The notes under the pieces: generated by a model
Told to the model about the DNA's origin: nothing
The model's input: the letters and a program-made list of their open reading frames with translations, nothing else
Databases searched by the model: none
Position numbers and translations under genes: made by a program
In this document: positions 1 to 8,550 of the stretch, one piece after another
Layout of the letters: every line of letters starts with the position of its first letter
Numbering within the stretch: the first letter of the stretch is position 1
Origin: Gammaproteobacteria bacterium
GTDB lineage: Bacteria; Pseudomonadota; Gammaproteobacteria; Diplorickettsiales; Diplorickettsiaceae
DNA: 40,509 bases
Assembly (NCBI GenBank): GCA_005877695.1
Contig: VBOA01000012.1
Span: 1-40,509 of the forward strand
Direction: 5' to 3'

Positions 1-33
1 CCCCCATGGGAAAGTAGGGCATCGCCAGGCTAC
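1..33 (+). rRNA. rrf: 5S ribosomal RNA, 3' end only
   Basis: The first 33 bases align by eye with the 3' end of gammaproteobacterial 5S rRNA. The pattern CCCCATG-G-GA-AGTAGGG followed by GCCAGGC matches the closing helix and 3' terminus of the E. coli molecule. A strong intrinsic terminator starts 9 bases later, as expected at the end of an rrn operon. The rest of the gene, and presumably 23S and 16S, lie before the window. The exact 3' end (31-33) is approximate. Confidence 0.85.
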
Positions 34-41
34 TTACACTT

Positions 42-66
42 AAAAACCCGCTTTTCGCGGGTTTTT
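42..66. terminator. Bidirectional intrinsic terminator after 5S rRNA
   Basis: AAAAACCCGC and GCGGGTTTTT form a perfect 10-bp stem around a 5-base loop. The A-run and T-run give a U tract on either strand. It lies between the convergent 5S rRNA (+) and the giant gene ending at 81 (-), so it can serve both. The same stem with another loop recurs at 6912-6936. Confidence 0.9.
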
Positions 67-80
67 GCTTTGGGGTTTTG

Positions 81-3000
81 TTAATTGTTAGCAGAATAAT
101 GATGATTTATCCCTAAAAAATTGCTTTCATTAGCTTGGGGTTGTTTAAAAAAATGACTAATCAGTTTTTGTGTTCCGCATCCCCCCATTTTGAATAATAA
201 TCCGTCCATTAAGTTACTACAAAAAACTGAAATAAAACGTTCAACGCTATCTTTTTGTGTAAAAATCAAAGGATTAAATACTATAGTAAAAAGAAGAATT
301 GATAATAAAAAATTTAAAACTTTGGATTTAATTTGTTTAACTAAGCTTTGTTCAATAGTTTTTGTAAGTTGAGTAAGAATAAAATTTAGGGCTAAAAACG
401 GTAAAATTTGGAAACTGTTTGATAAATTAAGCGAATGCGCAGCAAATAAAGTAGGTTTTATTATATAATCAATCAGTTTAGGAAGTGATGGATATTGTTG
501 TCGATGACGCAAAGAAATTTCTTTCAGACAAGTTGCCATAGCGCCATAAATCAATGAACTCAATGAAAAATGAACGGTAATGGTTTTTATTTTTTTTCTA
601 TAGATTTCTAAATCAAATTTTTTAAAATTAATAGATTCATTGTTTGAATTTATTTCTCTTTTAGAACGATTGAAGATTTTAGCGAAACTGGAATTTACTG
701 TTTTAGATTGATTAAAAAATAGATGATCTAATTTTTTAATTAATGAATTAAAATTTGTGCAATTCTGTTCCGAATTATTAATAATGGATTTTAAAGTTAC
801 TCTGTTATTAAAAAATTTTAATTTAGATGATAATGCGTTTTCGCGAGTGAGAACGTCTGTGTAAAATTGGCTATAAATAATTAAAGTAGGTGACTCATCA
901 ATGTTTTTTGCATTCATAACGATCAAGTTAGTTTGGTTATAACAGTAAGTGGATATTTCTGTTTCTTGTTGCAATAGGATGATTTCTTGATTTTGTCTTA
1001 GATCGCGTTGGGTTAGAGTAATGATATCCTTAGTATGATCAAAAATTAAAGGATATTTTTCGAATGACCATTCCCCATTTTCCTGAGCAACAATCATATA
1101 AGGTCTTGTATGAAAAATAACGTGAAGATGTTGTTGCCAATGTGAAATAGCGGCTTCTTTTAAGTTAACATTAACTACTGTCCAATTATTTTTTACTGAA
1201 ATACAATCCAGTTGGTAAGCTATTTCGATACTTAGGATTAAATCTTCATTTGATGCGTGAATTGCAGCATAGATTTGTTGATCATTACATAATTCTTTGG
1301 CGTTTTGCCAAATTTCGCTAAAGTCTAAAATATTTTTTTTATTTCTAGAGGCACTTCGATCGTAAATGTTAATTGAATTAATGGGAAATTGTGTCGATTG
1401 ACCCATAATTCGATAGATAGTTTCACCACTTTGACCCATTAAGCTGCTGGGAAAACGAGGATCATTGGATAAAATTTCTTGATTTCCATTGCCTATAATT
1501 AATACTTCCTTTTGTAAAAAAAGCTTTAGATTGATTTCCCATCGCCTTGCTAATGGAACGTAAATACTTAGGAGTCTATTGATTGTAAAATTGTTATTTT
1601 CTTTAATATAGAGATAATTTTTTTTAAAAAATTTTACTTGGACATTTTCACTAAATACAAAAACTGTGTTTTTAAAAAAATTTAATTTAATCTGATTATA
1701 ATTAGATAAAATGGGGAAATAAAATGTTAAATTAAAAATTTTTTTCTGGTACAAAAATTTAAAAATTACACAAAGAAATACTTTTGTCATTTTTTGGAAT
1801 GAATCTAAAGGAAAATTTAAGTAAAAATGATGTAGAAAATGCTTTTGAAAATTTATATGTAGCCAACTTTCACCTTCTTGATCAATGGTTAAATTATAAA
1901 AAATAGTAATTGGAAGCGGTATAGATTCGAAATAACTTATTAGGGTGTTTGGGTGTAAAATAATTTGAAGCTTATTAAGCGTACGATGCGTGATATAGAT
2001 ATGATCACATTCATAAACATTTTTTCCACCTAAGCCGTCAATAAAGGTAATATTTTCATTACTATAGATGTTGTCACTTTGATTGCGTCTACCAAAAATT
2101 TTTTGGATTCCATTAAGTTTGAGGCCGGTTTGACATTGCTTACCTAAGATTGGTGAGGCTTGAAAGCAGAGCATGCCGGTCTTATCAATAAAGGATCCTA
2201 AAGTTGGAACTATGGGCAGCTCGACTAATTTTAAAAAATTATCTTTGTTACCCCCGGTAATACTACCCGTTATATTAACATCGGCGATAATAAATAAATT
2301 ATCTTGATCGCCCCCTACAAACATTTTTTTTCCATTATAAACATAAAAAATAATGGATTTATCCAATGGCGCCAAAGCTTTATCATTACCTTCGCCCAAA
2401 TCAATAACATATAGGCCATCGTTCTTTTTTTGATTGAGCGCAACACCAATAGCATTATCACACAGATAATATTGATTATTATTTCCGATATCAGCTTCGC
2501 TATTATTAAAACCCGATAAACCTATTATTTTTCCATCTATAGGAGGATCTGGCATGGTCGCAAAAGGAGTTATTGACATTTTTTTTTTTAAAAAAATATG
2601 ATTATGTTGGTGCAATTCGTTGGAGGAATAAGCAGAAGGAAAAAAATAAGCTTCAAAATCTGGGTGTTTTTTTAAAAATTCAATACCTTTTTTCGCCAAA
2701 TGCGCGTTTAATGATTTAATGGGTAAATAACTTGAGGGCGGATAATTAGCAAATGAACGGATCATTTCCCAGCCCATTTCTGCGGGGGAAAGATGAACGT
2801 ATTTTTCGATAGTTTTTATTCTATTGATAGATTGATCTACACTATTTATTAACCAGATCCCTAGATTTGCTATTTCAATTTCTGGATCAACGATCTCAGA
2901 AATATCTTTAATAATTTCTAAATACTCACCGGCTTTAACACTAGATTGTACTAGGCTTAAACCTGATATCATGCTATTACTTATGGAATCAAGCGATAAT

Positions 3001-6000
3001 TTGCTGTGATTAGAATTTGGAAGCTTATAAATTTGTTTAGTTACATAATAGAATAAAGTAGAAATAGGTAAGCCGTTTTTAACAAAAGCACTTGAGACTC
3101 TCAGTGTATTACTCAAAAAAATTTGTTTTTTTATCGGCTCAATGCCATCCTCAAAAAGAATGTCTGAGGATAATTTACCTTTAAAGTTTAAATTATTTTC
3201 ATTTAAGCCCGTATTAATTAATAAATTTCCTTTTAAAAACAATTCATCACTTATTTTGTCAAATATAATGCTACTAGTGATTAAACCAAGATTCATTGCA
3301 ACATTTTGCAATTTTCCTTGAAGTAACTCCGATAAAATGTCTTTGGTAATGAGACCTGTCGAAACAAGTTGAGCGATTTTACCTGCCAGTTCCAAGCGAT
3401 AAATTAATTTCTCTGGCGATATTTTTTTTGCGGTGGGAAGTATTTCTAAGGGCAGGCAAAAATGAGTAATTTCTCTTTTTTTTCTAGCCGAACAATATTC
3501 TGTATTTTCAGGTATGCTTTTTTTGATAAAGTTGAAATATAAAGAAAGAGCATCCATTTGTCTAATTCTTATATCTTCTTCAGAGGATAGCCAATGATAT
3601 TTGCTTTCTTGAGCAATTTCATAACGATTTTTCGCTATGTTCCGAATTGACTCTTTAGTAATTATTCCTTCATTAATCTTTTTTTCAAGATAATACGTCG
3701 TTTCAGTTAGCGAAATTAATAAACCATTATTAATAAAATAATTAATTGCTTCTGCAATAAAAGAATAGAAATTGTCTTCTTGAAACAAAATGTAAGCATT
3801 GTCGTAAAGATTGATTAATCTTATATCAAATTGACTAAAAAGTAGAATATCAAATATACGTCGGCGCTGACCTAAATTTAAAATCGTTGTCAAGTCCTGA
3901 TGTTGATTTTGACTCATATATAGTAAAAAAAAGAGAAAATGCAGTTCTTTTTGGGGGGTATCAAATGGGCTTTCCGTCACCTTAAGTGTTAATTCCGCAA
4001 TTCTTACAAATAACGCGGAGTCTTTTTCAACATTAATACGAATTACCTGTTGCACCATACGATGTATAGTGGAAACATCCGGTGTATTTTGTTGATTAAT
4101 CATTGAGTATGAGCGTAATAAATCAATAGCAGAAGCTAGATTTTCAGGCTCATAGAGTGGTAAAAAAAGTTGACTTGCAATGTGCTCAGGCTGTAAATAA
4201 GACATAATTCTTATAACTTCTAGAGCGATTTCACCCATAGGTTCTTGTTTAATATGTTCAAGACTAATTTGCCAAGCCACATAAAGTGTTTTGATATAAG
4301 GGTCATTGTTGTAGCGGTAATAATTAAAATTGAGTAATTTTTCAGTTTCTATTTTAAATTTTTGAATGTAATCATTGATACTATAGTCTGGATGAACAGT
4401 TTTTAATAATTTAATATAACTTACTGATTGTTGCAGCGCTATAGGTAACCCTTGTAATAATACAGCTAAACTCTTAATCGTGGGATTATATTGTTCTCCA
4501 CTAGTGAATAATTCTTTTATGATAAAATCGATTGATTCAACTTCTGTAAAAATATCAAGTGACAGTGTCGATGCGATATTTTTCCAGTTACTATAACGAG
4601 AGGTGATGAGTATTGTAGGAGTAATACCTATAATTTTATGAGGTAGTAAATTTGAAAATTGACGAAAATTTTCAACATTGTCAAAAATGAATAAACTATT
4701 TCCAGTTGAGAAATATCGATAAACCTCTTGAATCAATTCTTCGATTTTTTTTGGATTCCCGTCGTCATCATTAATTTTAATGGTTAATTCTGTTGCTAGA
4801 TTTTGCAAACAAATTAGAATACTACTTTGTGTTTCAGCATTTATCCATATCACGTTATTATCGTAATTATCTACATACACTTGAGCATACTTTAATACAA
4901 GTTGTGTTTTACCTATTCCTCCTAATCCACATAGAGAGGCAATGCAGGGGGTAGATCGAGATGATGAATCTAAAGATAAGGCCGCAGTTAATTGTGTCAC
5001 TACGCCTATATTTTTTTTTGATAACAGTTGATGTAATTCATTTAATACATGGTGGCGACCAAAAAAATTTTTTATAGGGTTTCTTAAATTGAATAAAATA
5101 GATTTTTTGGGAAGTTTAACAATCGATTCTTTTGCGATATTCTGGGTATTTTTTTTTAAATTGGATATAATATTTTCAACCGTTGTTTTTAGTTTACTAT
5201 CTAAGGGGAGATGTTCATATCTCCTTGAAACATATTGAAACCGATTTTCTTTTTCCACTAGCGTAAGGTCTTCACAATACTTTTCATACGTCAACTCGTT
5301 GAGTTGACCTTGAGAATTAATTTCCCATGTAAAAGGCAATCTATAGCCATAAGTGGAACTATCTAAACTTATTTTTAATCGATAAAATTGATCCGTATTG
5401 GGAGGTTGGTTTAAAAGTCGGATTCCTGTTTTTTCATACAGATTAGCTGTATTGATGAGATTACCTGATCGATCTTGAATCTTATTACCCGAGACCCGTA
5501 ATCGAATATTTTTAATACTAGGGTCAAAAAATTTTTCTGAGGGGCCAATGATAACCCCTTGAGTTATTAAATCCTCGCTTAGCGCCACATTAGGTTGTTT
5601 GTTTTCTGCGATGAAATTTAAACAACGACCCGCAGCATCTTCTGCTAATTTTGTTAGCGCCATTTTATCACCGGCCTTATCAGTGACTTCCATGAATTGA
5701 CAAGCATAATTTTTAAAGATTTTAATAGCTGCTTTTGATAATATTTCATCAATGGGTAGCTGTTCTATAGAATAAAAAATCCGCGTTATTGCTTGAGCCT
5801 TTGTTTTTGACGTAAAATAATGACTACTAAAACTACGTATTGAAGTCATAATTGAAGGAATCGATCCTACGATACTTTGAGCAATACCGACACCTACTAA
5901 AGCGGCGGTAGTTCCAGTTTTTATTTCTTTAAAAATTTCTTCTTGGGTTATTGGTTGACCTTTAGCTGTGAGGTGATACAAACTTAATCTTTGAATAAAA

Positions 6001-6839
6001 TTAACAGTAAACTCATGGACAAAAACCTCTAGATACTTATTGATGTCTTCAGCTGGAGAAAGTAATCTTGGTTTTTTGACTAGAGGTTCTGAAATATCTA
6101 AAATTGCTTCTGTTTCTTTTGAAGTTGAAGGTTGATTATTGTCATAGTATCTTAAACCCATGTTTTTTTTAATTCGATCAGGATTTTTTTCTATTAATTG
6201 CGTATAAAATTTTCGTAATGTAATAAAGTATTCAGCATCTTTTTTTATGCCTAAATTAGAAATAAGCCATGTTAACGATTCATTATTATCTAACATTTGC
6301 TTAATTAGTGCGGCATTTTCTAAGCTTAATAAGCTAAAATTTTCAACTTCAATAGAATTGTGTTTAAAATAACTACTTAAATCAAAGATATGCTGAAATT
6401 CTTGTAAAAAATCTTTATAATCCTCTGTTAATAAATTTCCTGAAGGATCAATATAATAAAGTCTGGTGATATTATCCTGAAAACTAAGAACAATATTGAC
6501 CCATTGTTTAATCCCTAAATTGACTAGTAAAACATGAAAAACCGCAGGTTTTATTAGCGATTTGAGTTGAAAAGAATCAATTTGCGTAAATAATTGCGCA
6601 ACGTTTTCAATAATTGAAAAATCAGATAAAGAAATTTCATCATTTTTTTGAAAATTATTAAATTTTATATAAGCGATATTTAGTACATCTTTATTGCTTA
6701 ATTGATATTTAAAATTATTATTTCGTGTGGCTTCTTCTAAGGTTTTTTCATTGGCTCGTTTATTACGCACCTTTGAAGAATAATTGGGTGAAGCGTTTTT
6801 TAATTTCCATTGAATTGATAAACGGTTGTTGTTTTTCAT
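81..6839 (-). CDS. Giant NB-ARC/STAND ATPase with RTX-like repeats, candidate effector or toxin
   Basis: This gene encodes a 2252-residue protein. A Walker A motif GLGGIGKT lies near residues 638-645, a hydrophobic Walker B strand ending FIFDN near 712-717, an LITSR sensor-type motif near 743 and GLPIAL near 799. A winged-helix-like HRMVQQVIR segment near 890 completes an NB-ARC/STAND module. Such modules are nucleotide-switched oligomerising ATPases. Residues about 1445-1610 carry glycine/aspartate motifs (GGDQDNLFI, GGNKDNF, GLGGKN) resembling degenerate RTX calcium-binding repeats. A hydrophobic stretch lies near 2173-2190. The N-terminus (about 100-140) has a QWVNIVL...YIDPSGN pattern faintly like Ulp/C48 peptidases, without a visible catalytic Cys. 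No signal peptide is seen. The start is supported by AAGGA seven bases upstream. Base composition is far more AT-rich than the nuo genes. An effector or toxin role is inference; the ATPase assignment is firm. Confidence 0.8.
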   Translation of the reverse strand: MKNNNRLSIQWKLKNASPNYSSKVRNKRANEKTLEEATRNNNFKYQLSNKDVLNIAYIKFNNFQKNDEISLSDFSIIENVAQLFTQIDSFQLKSLIKPAVFHVLLVNLGIKQWVNIVLSFQDNITRLYYIDPSGNLLTEDYKDFLQEFQHIFDLSSYFKHNSIEVENFSLLSLENAALIKQMLDNNESLTWLISNLGIKKDAEYFITLRKFYTQLIEKNPDRIKKNMGLRYYDNNQPSTSKETEAILDISEPLVKKPRLLSPAEDINKYLEVFVHEFTVNFIQRLSLYHLTAKGQPITQEEIFKEIKTGTTAALVGVGIAQSIVGSIPSIMTSIRSFSSHYFTSKTKAQAITRIFYSIEQLPIDEILSKAAIKIFKNYACQFMEVTDKAGDKMALTKLAEDAAGRCLNFIAENKQPNVALSEDLITQGVIIGPSEKFFDPSIKNIRLRVSGNKIQDRSGNLINTANLYEKTGIRLLNQPPNTDQFYRLKISLDSSTYGYRLPFTWEINSQGQLNELTYEKYCEDLTLVEKENRFQYVSRRYEHLPLDSKLKTTVENIISNLKKNTQNIAKESIVKLPKKSILFNLRNPIKNFFGRHHVLNELHQLLSKKNIGVVTQLTAALSLDSSSRSTPCIASLCGLGGIGKTQLVLKYAQVYVDNYDNNVIWINAETQSSILICLQNLATELTIKINDDDGNPKKIEELIQEVYRYFSTGNSLFIFDNVENFRQFSNLLPHKIIGITPTILITSRYSNWKNIASTLSLDIFTEVESIDFIIKELFTSGEQYNPTIKSLAVLLQGLPIALQQSVSYIKLLKTVHPDYSINDYIQKFKIETEKLLNFNYYRYNNDPYIKTLYVAWQISLEHIKQEPMGEIALEVIRIMSYLQPEHIASQLFLPLYEPENLASAIDLLRSYSMINQQNTPDVSTIHRMVQQVIRINVEKDSALFVRIAELTLKVTESPFDTPQKELHFLFFLLYMSQNQHQDLTTILNLGQRRRIFDILLFSQFDIRLINLYDNAYILFQEDNFYSFIAEAINYFINNGLLISLTETTYYLEKKINEGIITKESIRNIAKNRYEIAQESKYHWLSSEEDIRIRQMDALSLYFNFIKKSIPENTEYCSARKKREITHFCLPLEILPTAKKISPEKLIYRLELAGKIAQLVSTGLITKDILSELLQGKLQNVAMNLGLITSSIIFDKISDELFLKGNLLINTGLNENNLNFKGKLSSDILFEDGIEPIKKQIFLSNTLRVSSAFVKNGLPISTLFYYVTKQIYKLPNSNHSKLSLDSISNSMISGLSLVQSSVKAGEYLEIIKDISEIVDPEIEIANLGIWLINSVDQSINRIKTIEKYVHLSPAEMGWEMIRSFANYPPSSYLPIKSLNAHLAKKGIEFLKKHPDFEAYFFPSAYSSNELHQHNHIFLKKKMSITPFATMPDPPIDGKIIGLSGFNNSEADIGNNNQYYLCDNAIGVALNQKKNDGLYVIDLGEGNDKALAPLDKSIIFYVYNGKKMFVGGDQDNLFIIADVNITGSITGGNKDNFLKLVELPIVPTLGSFIDKTGMLCFQASPILGKQCQTGLKLNGIQKIFGRRNQSDNIYSNENITFIDGLGGKNVYECDHIYITHRTLNKLQIILHPNTLISYFESIPLPITIFYNLTIDQEGESWLHINFQKHFLHHFYLNFPLDSFQKMTKVFLCVIFKFLYQKKIFNLTFYFPILSNYNQIKLNFFKNTVFVFSENVQVKFFKKNYLYIKENNNFTINRLLSIYVPLARRWEINLKLFLQKEVLIIGNGNQEILSNDPRFPSSLMGQSGETIYRIMGQSTQFPINSINIYDRSASRNKKNILDFSEIWQNAKELCNDQQIYAAIHASNEDLILSIEIAYQLDCISVKNNWTVVNVNLKEAAISHWQQHLHVIFHTRPYMIVAQENGEWSFEKYPLIFDHTKDIITLTQRDLRQNQEIILLQQETEISTYCYNQTNLIVMNAKNIDESPTLIIYSQFYTDVLTRENALSSKLKFFNNRVTLKSIINNSEQNCTNFNSLIKKLDHLFFNQSKTVNSSFAKIFNRSKREINSNNESINFKKFDLEIYRKKIKTITVHFSLSSLIYGAMATCLKEISLRHRQQYPSLPKLIDYIIKPTLFAAHSLNLSNSFQILPFLALNFILTQLTKTIEQSLVKQIKSKVLNFLLSILLFTIVFNPLIFTQKDSVERFISVFCSNLMDGLLFKMGGCGTQKLISHFFKQPQANESNFLGINHHYSANN

Positions 6840-6888
6840 TTTGAATTCCTTTTATTTTTAAATACTATAATACATTAATTAATTAATA

Positions 6889-6905
6889 TTTAAAACATAT
6901 TTAAA
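6889..6905 (-). promoter_or_regulatory. Possible PmrA-like tandem box upstream of the giant gene
   Basis: On the minus strand two TTTAAATAT units lie 11 bp apart, ending about 50 bases before the start codon. A TATTAT hexamer follows 21 bases after the second TTAA. PmrA boxes of Legionella and Coxiella are tandem (C/T)TTAA half-sites with an 11-bp period upstream of Dot/Icm effector genes. The region is extremely AT-rich, so chance is a serious alternative. Confidence 0.25.
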
Positions 6906-6911
6906 GATCAA

Positions 6912-6936
6912 AAAAACCCGCATTCAGCGGGTTTTT
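6912..6936 (-). terminator. Intrinsic terminator after the small orphan gene
   Basis: AAAAACCCGC, loop ATTCA, GCGGGTTTTT form a perfect 10-bp stem flanked by A and T runs, 12 bases beyond the stop of the minus-strand gene at 6948. The stem is identical to the one after the 5S rRNA; only the loop differs. It also insulates the giant gene from upstream transcription. Confidence 0.85.
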
Positions 6937-6947
6937 ATGAAAAGTTA

Positions 6948-7193
6948 TTATTTACTCATACCAGCTATTATCCTTGGGTCGCTTACTTCTTCAACTTGTT
7001 CATTATTTAGACTCATTAGCTTGTTTTGAAAAGAAGTACTTGCAGGAGGACAGAGAGAAAAAGATTTAATTTCCTTAATTTCTTTTTTCGTTATACTGCC
7101 ATAATTAGGATTGTTTGATCTTAATAGTTCGAACGTTTCTTCGTTTGCTAAATGATTGTCAGCGCTAGTGGAGCTTAAAAAAAATTTTAACAT
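6948..7193 (-). CDS. Small orphan protein of 81 residues, unknown function
   Basis: I do not recognise this protein. I place the start at 7193 because GGGG lies five bases before that ATG; an in-frame ATG 14 codons upstream (7235) has no ribosome binding site. The product is hydrophilic, with a lysine/glutamate-rich middle (TKKEIKEIK) and one Cys, and no membrane segment is obvious. It is followed by a strong terminator and preceded by the divergent ddl gene. Composition is AT-rich like the giant gene downstream. A coding role is plausible from the ribosome binding site and the terminator, but not certain. Confidence 0.5.
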   Translation of the reverse strand: MLKFFLSSTSADNHLANEETFELLRSNNPNYGSITKKEIKEIKSFSLCPPASTSFQNKLMSLNNEQVEEVSDPRIIAGMSK

Positions 7194-7355
7194 TACTTCC
7201 CCAAAGAATTTTATTTTTTTTATTAATGAGAGCATTTTTTACAATAACTTTACAGAAAAGGAGTTTTCTTGAAAGTCTTTAAAATCAGCCAGAAATATTA
7301 TTCATCATTAACCAGGCTTAAACAAGTAGGCGAAGCTAAATTTTTTAATTTGTCT

Positions 7356-7383
7356 TTGATTTAGAGAACGATCTATTTATAAT
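7356..7383 (+). promoter_or_regulatory. Sigma-70-type promoter for ddl
   Basis: TTGATT (7356-7361) and a perfect TATAAT (7378-7383) are separated by 16 bases. The predicted transcript would start near 7390. This leaves about 60 bases of leader if translation starts at 7451, but only about 13 if it starts at 7403, which favours the later start. Confidence 0.6.
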
Positions 7384-7450
7384 CTTACATAATAGATGTT
7401 TAATGGTTTTAGCTGTTATTCCTCATCATTGCGAAATCTTAGAGAATGGT

Positions 7451-8539
7451 ATGACTTTAGAAAGTAAAAAAATCAACATAGCGGTTCTGTATGGCGGTTG
7501 CTCGGCTGAATATGAAGTGTCGTTATTATCTGCGGCAGCCGTGATTAAAAATTTAGATAAAAATAAATTTACTATTATTCCGATTGGTATTGATAAAACA
7601 GGATGCTGTTTTATCAATGAATTGCAGGATTTGTACGTTAATGATGAAATAGTACTCAAGACTAAAAAGGCAAAGTGTTTACAAAACTTAGCCGAGTTAA
7701 ATCAACTTACTCAACGTCCTGATGTCATTTTCCCAGTATTACATGGTACCTTGGGTGAAGATGGCACAATACAAGGCTTATTTGACCTATTAGGTTTAGC
7801 TTATGTCGGTGCCGATGTAATAGGATCGGCTATCGGAATGGATAAAGATGTGGCTAAACGTTTAGCGGCGGCTGCTGAGATTGCTGTTGTGCCTTTTTTA
7901 AGTATAAACTCGGATCTTTGGATGAGCAAAAAGGACTTGCTAATACAAGACATTGAGCAACACATAGCTTACCCGTTGTTTGTTAAGCCAGCGAATGTAG
8001 GCTCAAGTTTGGGTATCACTAAGGTCAAAAAATCGAATGAATTGATAGCGGCTATTGAGCTCGCTTTTACCTATAGTACTAAAATATTAGTTGAAAAAGC
8101 CTTGGAGGTTCGTGAAATAGAAATAGCGATATTAGAAAACCTGCAATCGGGTGCTGAACCACTAGTGAGTTGCGTCGGCGAGATCATCCCAAGTCATGAA
8201 TTTTATTCTTATGAAGCCAAATATTTGGATCCGAAAGGCGCAGAATTGATTATTCCAGCTATTTTGCAACAAGGACAATTACAACAATTAAAGGATTTAG
8301 CCATAAAAATATTTAATTGCTTAGTGTGTTCAGGGATGGCTAGAATTGATTTCTTTATTGAAAAGCAATCACAAAAAATCTATTTTAATGAACTGAATAC
8401 CATTCCCGGATTTACCAAGATCAGTATGTACCCCAAACTCTGGGAGGCTTCCGGTCTTTCCTATCAACAGTTATTAACATCTCTGATTGAACTGGCGATT
8501 GCCCGTTATCACCGTTTGGCAGAATTAAAGCGATCTTAA
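7451..8539 (+). CDS. ddlA: D-alanine--D-alanine ligase (DdlA type)
   Basis: The enzyme joins two D-alanines using ATP to make the dipeptide that ends the peptidoglycan stem, in the cytoplasm. The protein is close to E. coli DdlA throughout. It shows the N-terminal AVLYGGCSAEYEVS loop, the HGTLGEDG segment, MDKDVAKRL, the ATP-grasp core with FVKPANVGSSLG, and a C-terminal FNELNTIPGFT motif carrying the metal-binding Asn/Glu. Starting at 7451 gives 362 residues, the usual family length. An earlier in-frame ATG at 7403 would add 16 residues unlike the family and has no ribosome binding site. It stands alone, not in a division/cell-wall cluster, between minus-strand orphan genes, and has its own promoter. 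Its presence implies that the organism makes peptidoglycan. Confidence 0.93.
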   Translation: MTLESKKINIAVLYGGCSAEYEVSLLSAAAVIKNLDKNKFTIIPIGIDKTGCCFINELQDLYVNDEIVLKTKKAKCLQNLAELNQLTQRPDVIFPVLHGTLGEDGTIQGLFDLLGLAYVGADVIGSAIGMDKDVAKRLAAAAEIAVVPFLSINSDLWMSKKDLLIQDIEQHIAYPLFVKPANVGSSLGITKVKKSNELIAAIELAFTYSTKILVEKALEVREIEIAILENLQSGAEPLVSCVGEIIPSHEFYSYEAKYLDPKGAELIIPAILQQGQLQQLKDLAIKIFNCLVCSGMARIDFFIEKQSQKIYFNELNTIPGFTKISMYPKLWEASGLSYQQLLTSLIELAIARYHRLAELKRS

Positions 8540-8550
8540 GTAAACGAATA

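Noticed and set aside
190..372. Short plus-strand open frame opposite the 3' end of the giant gene
   Set aside because: It lies wholly inside the intact 2252-codon gene, has no ribosome binding site and reads as low-complexity sequence.
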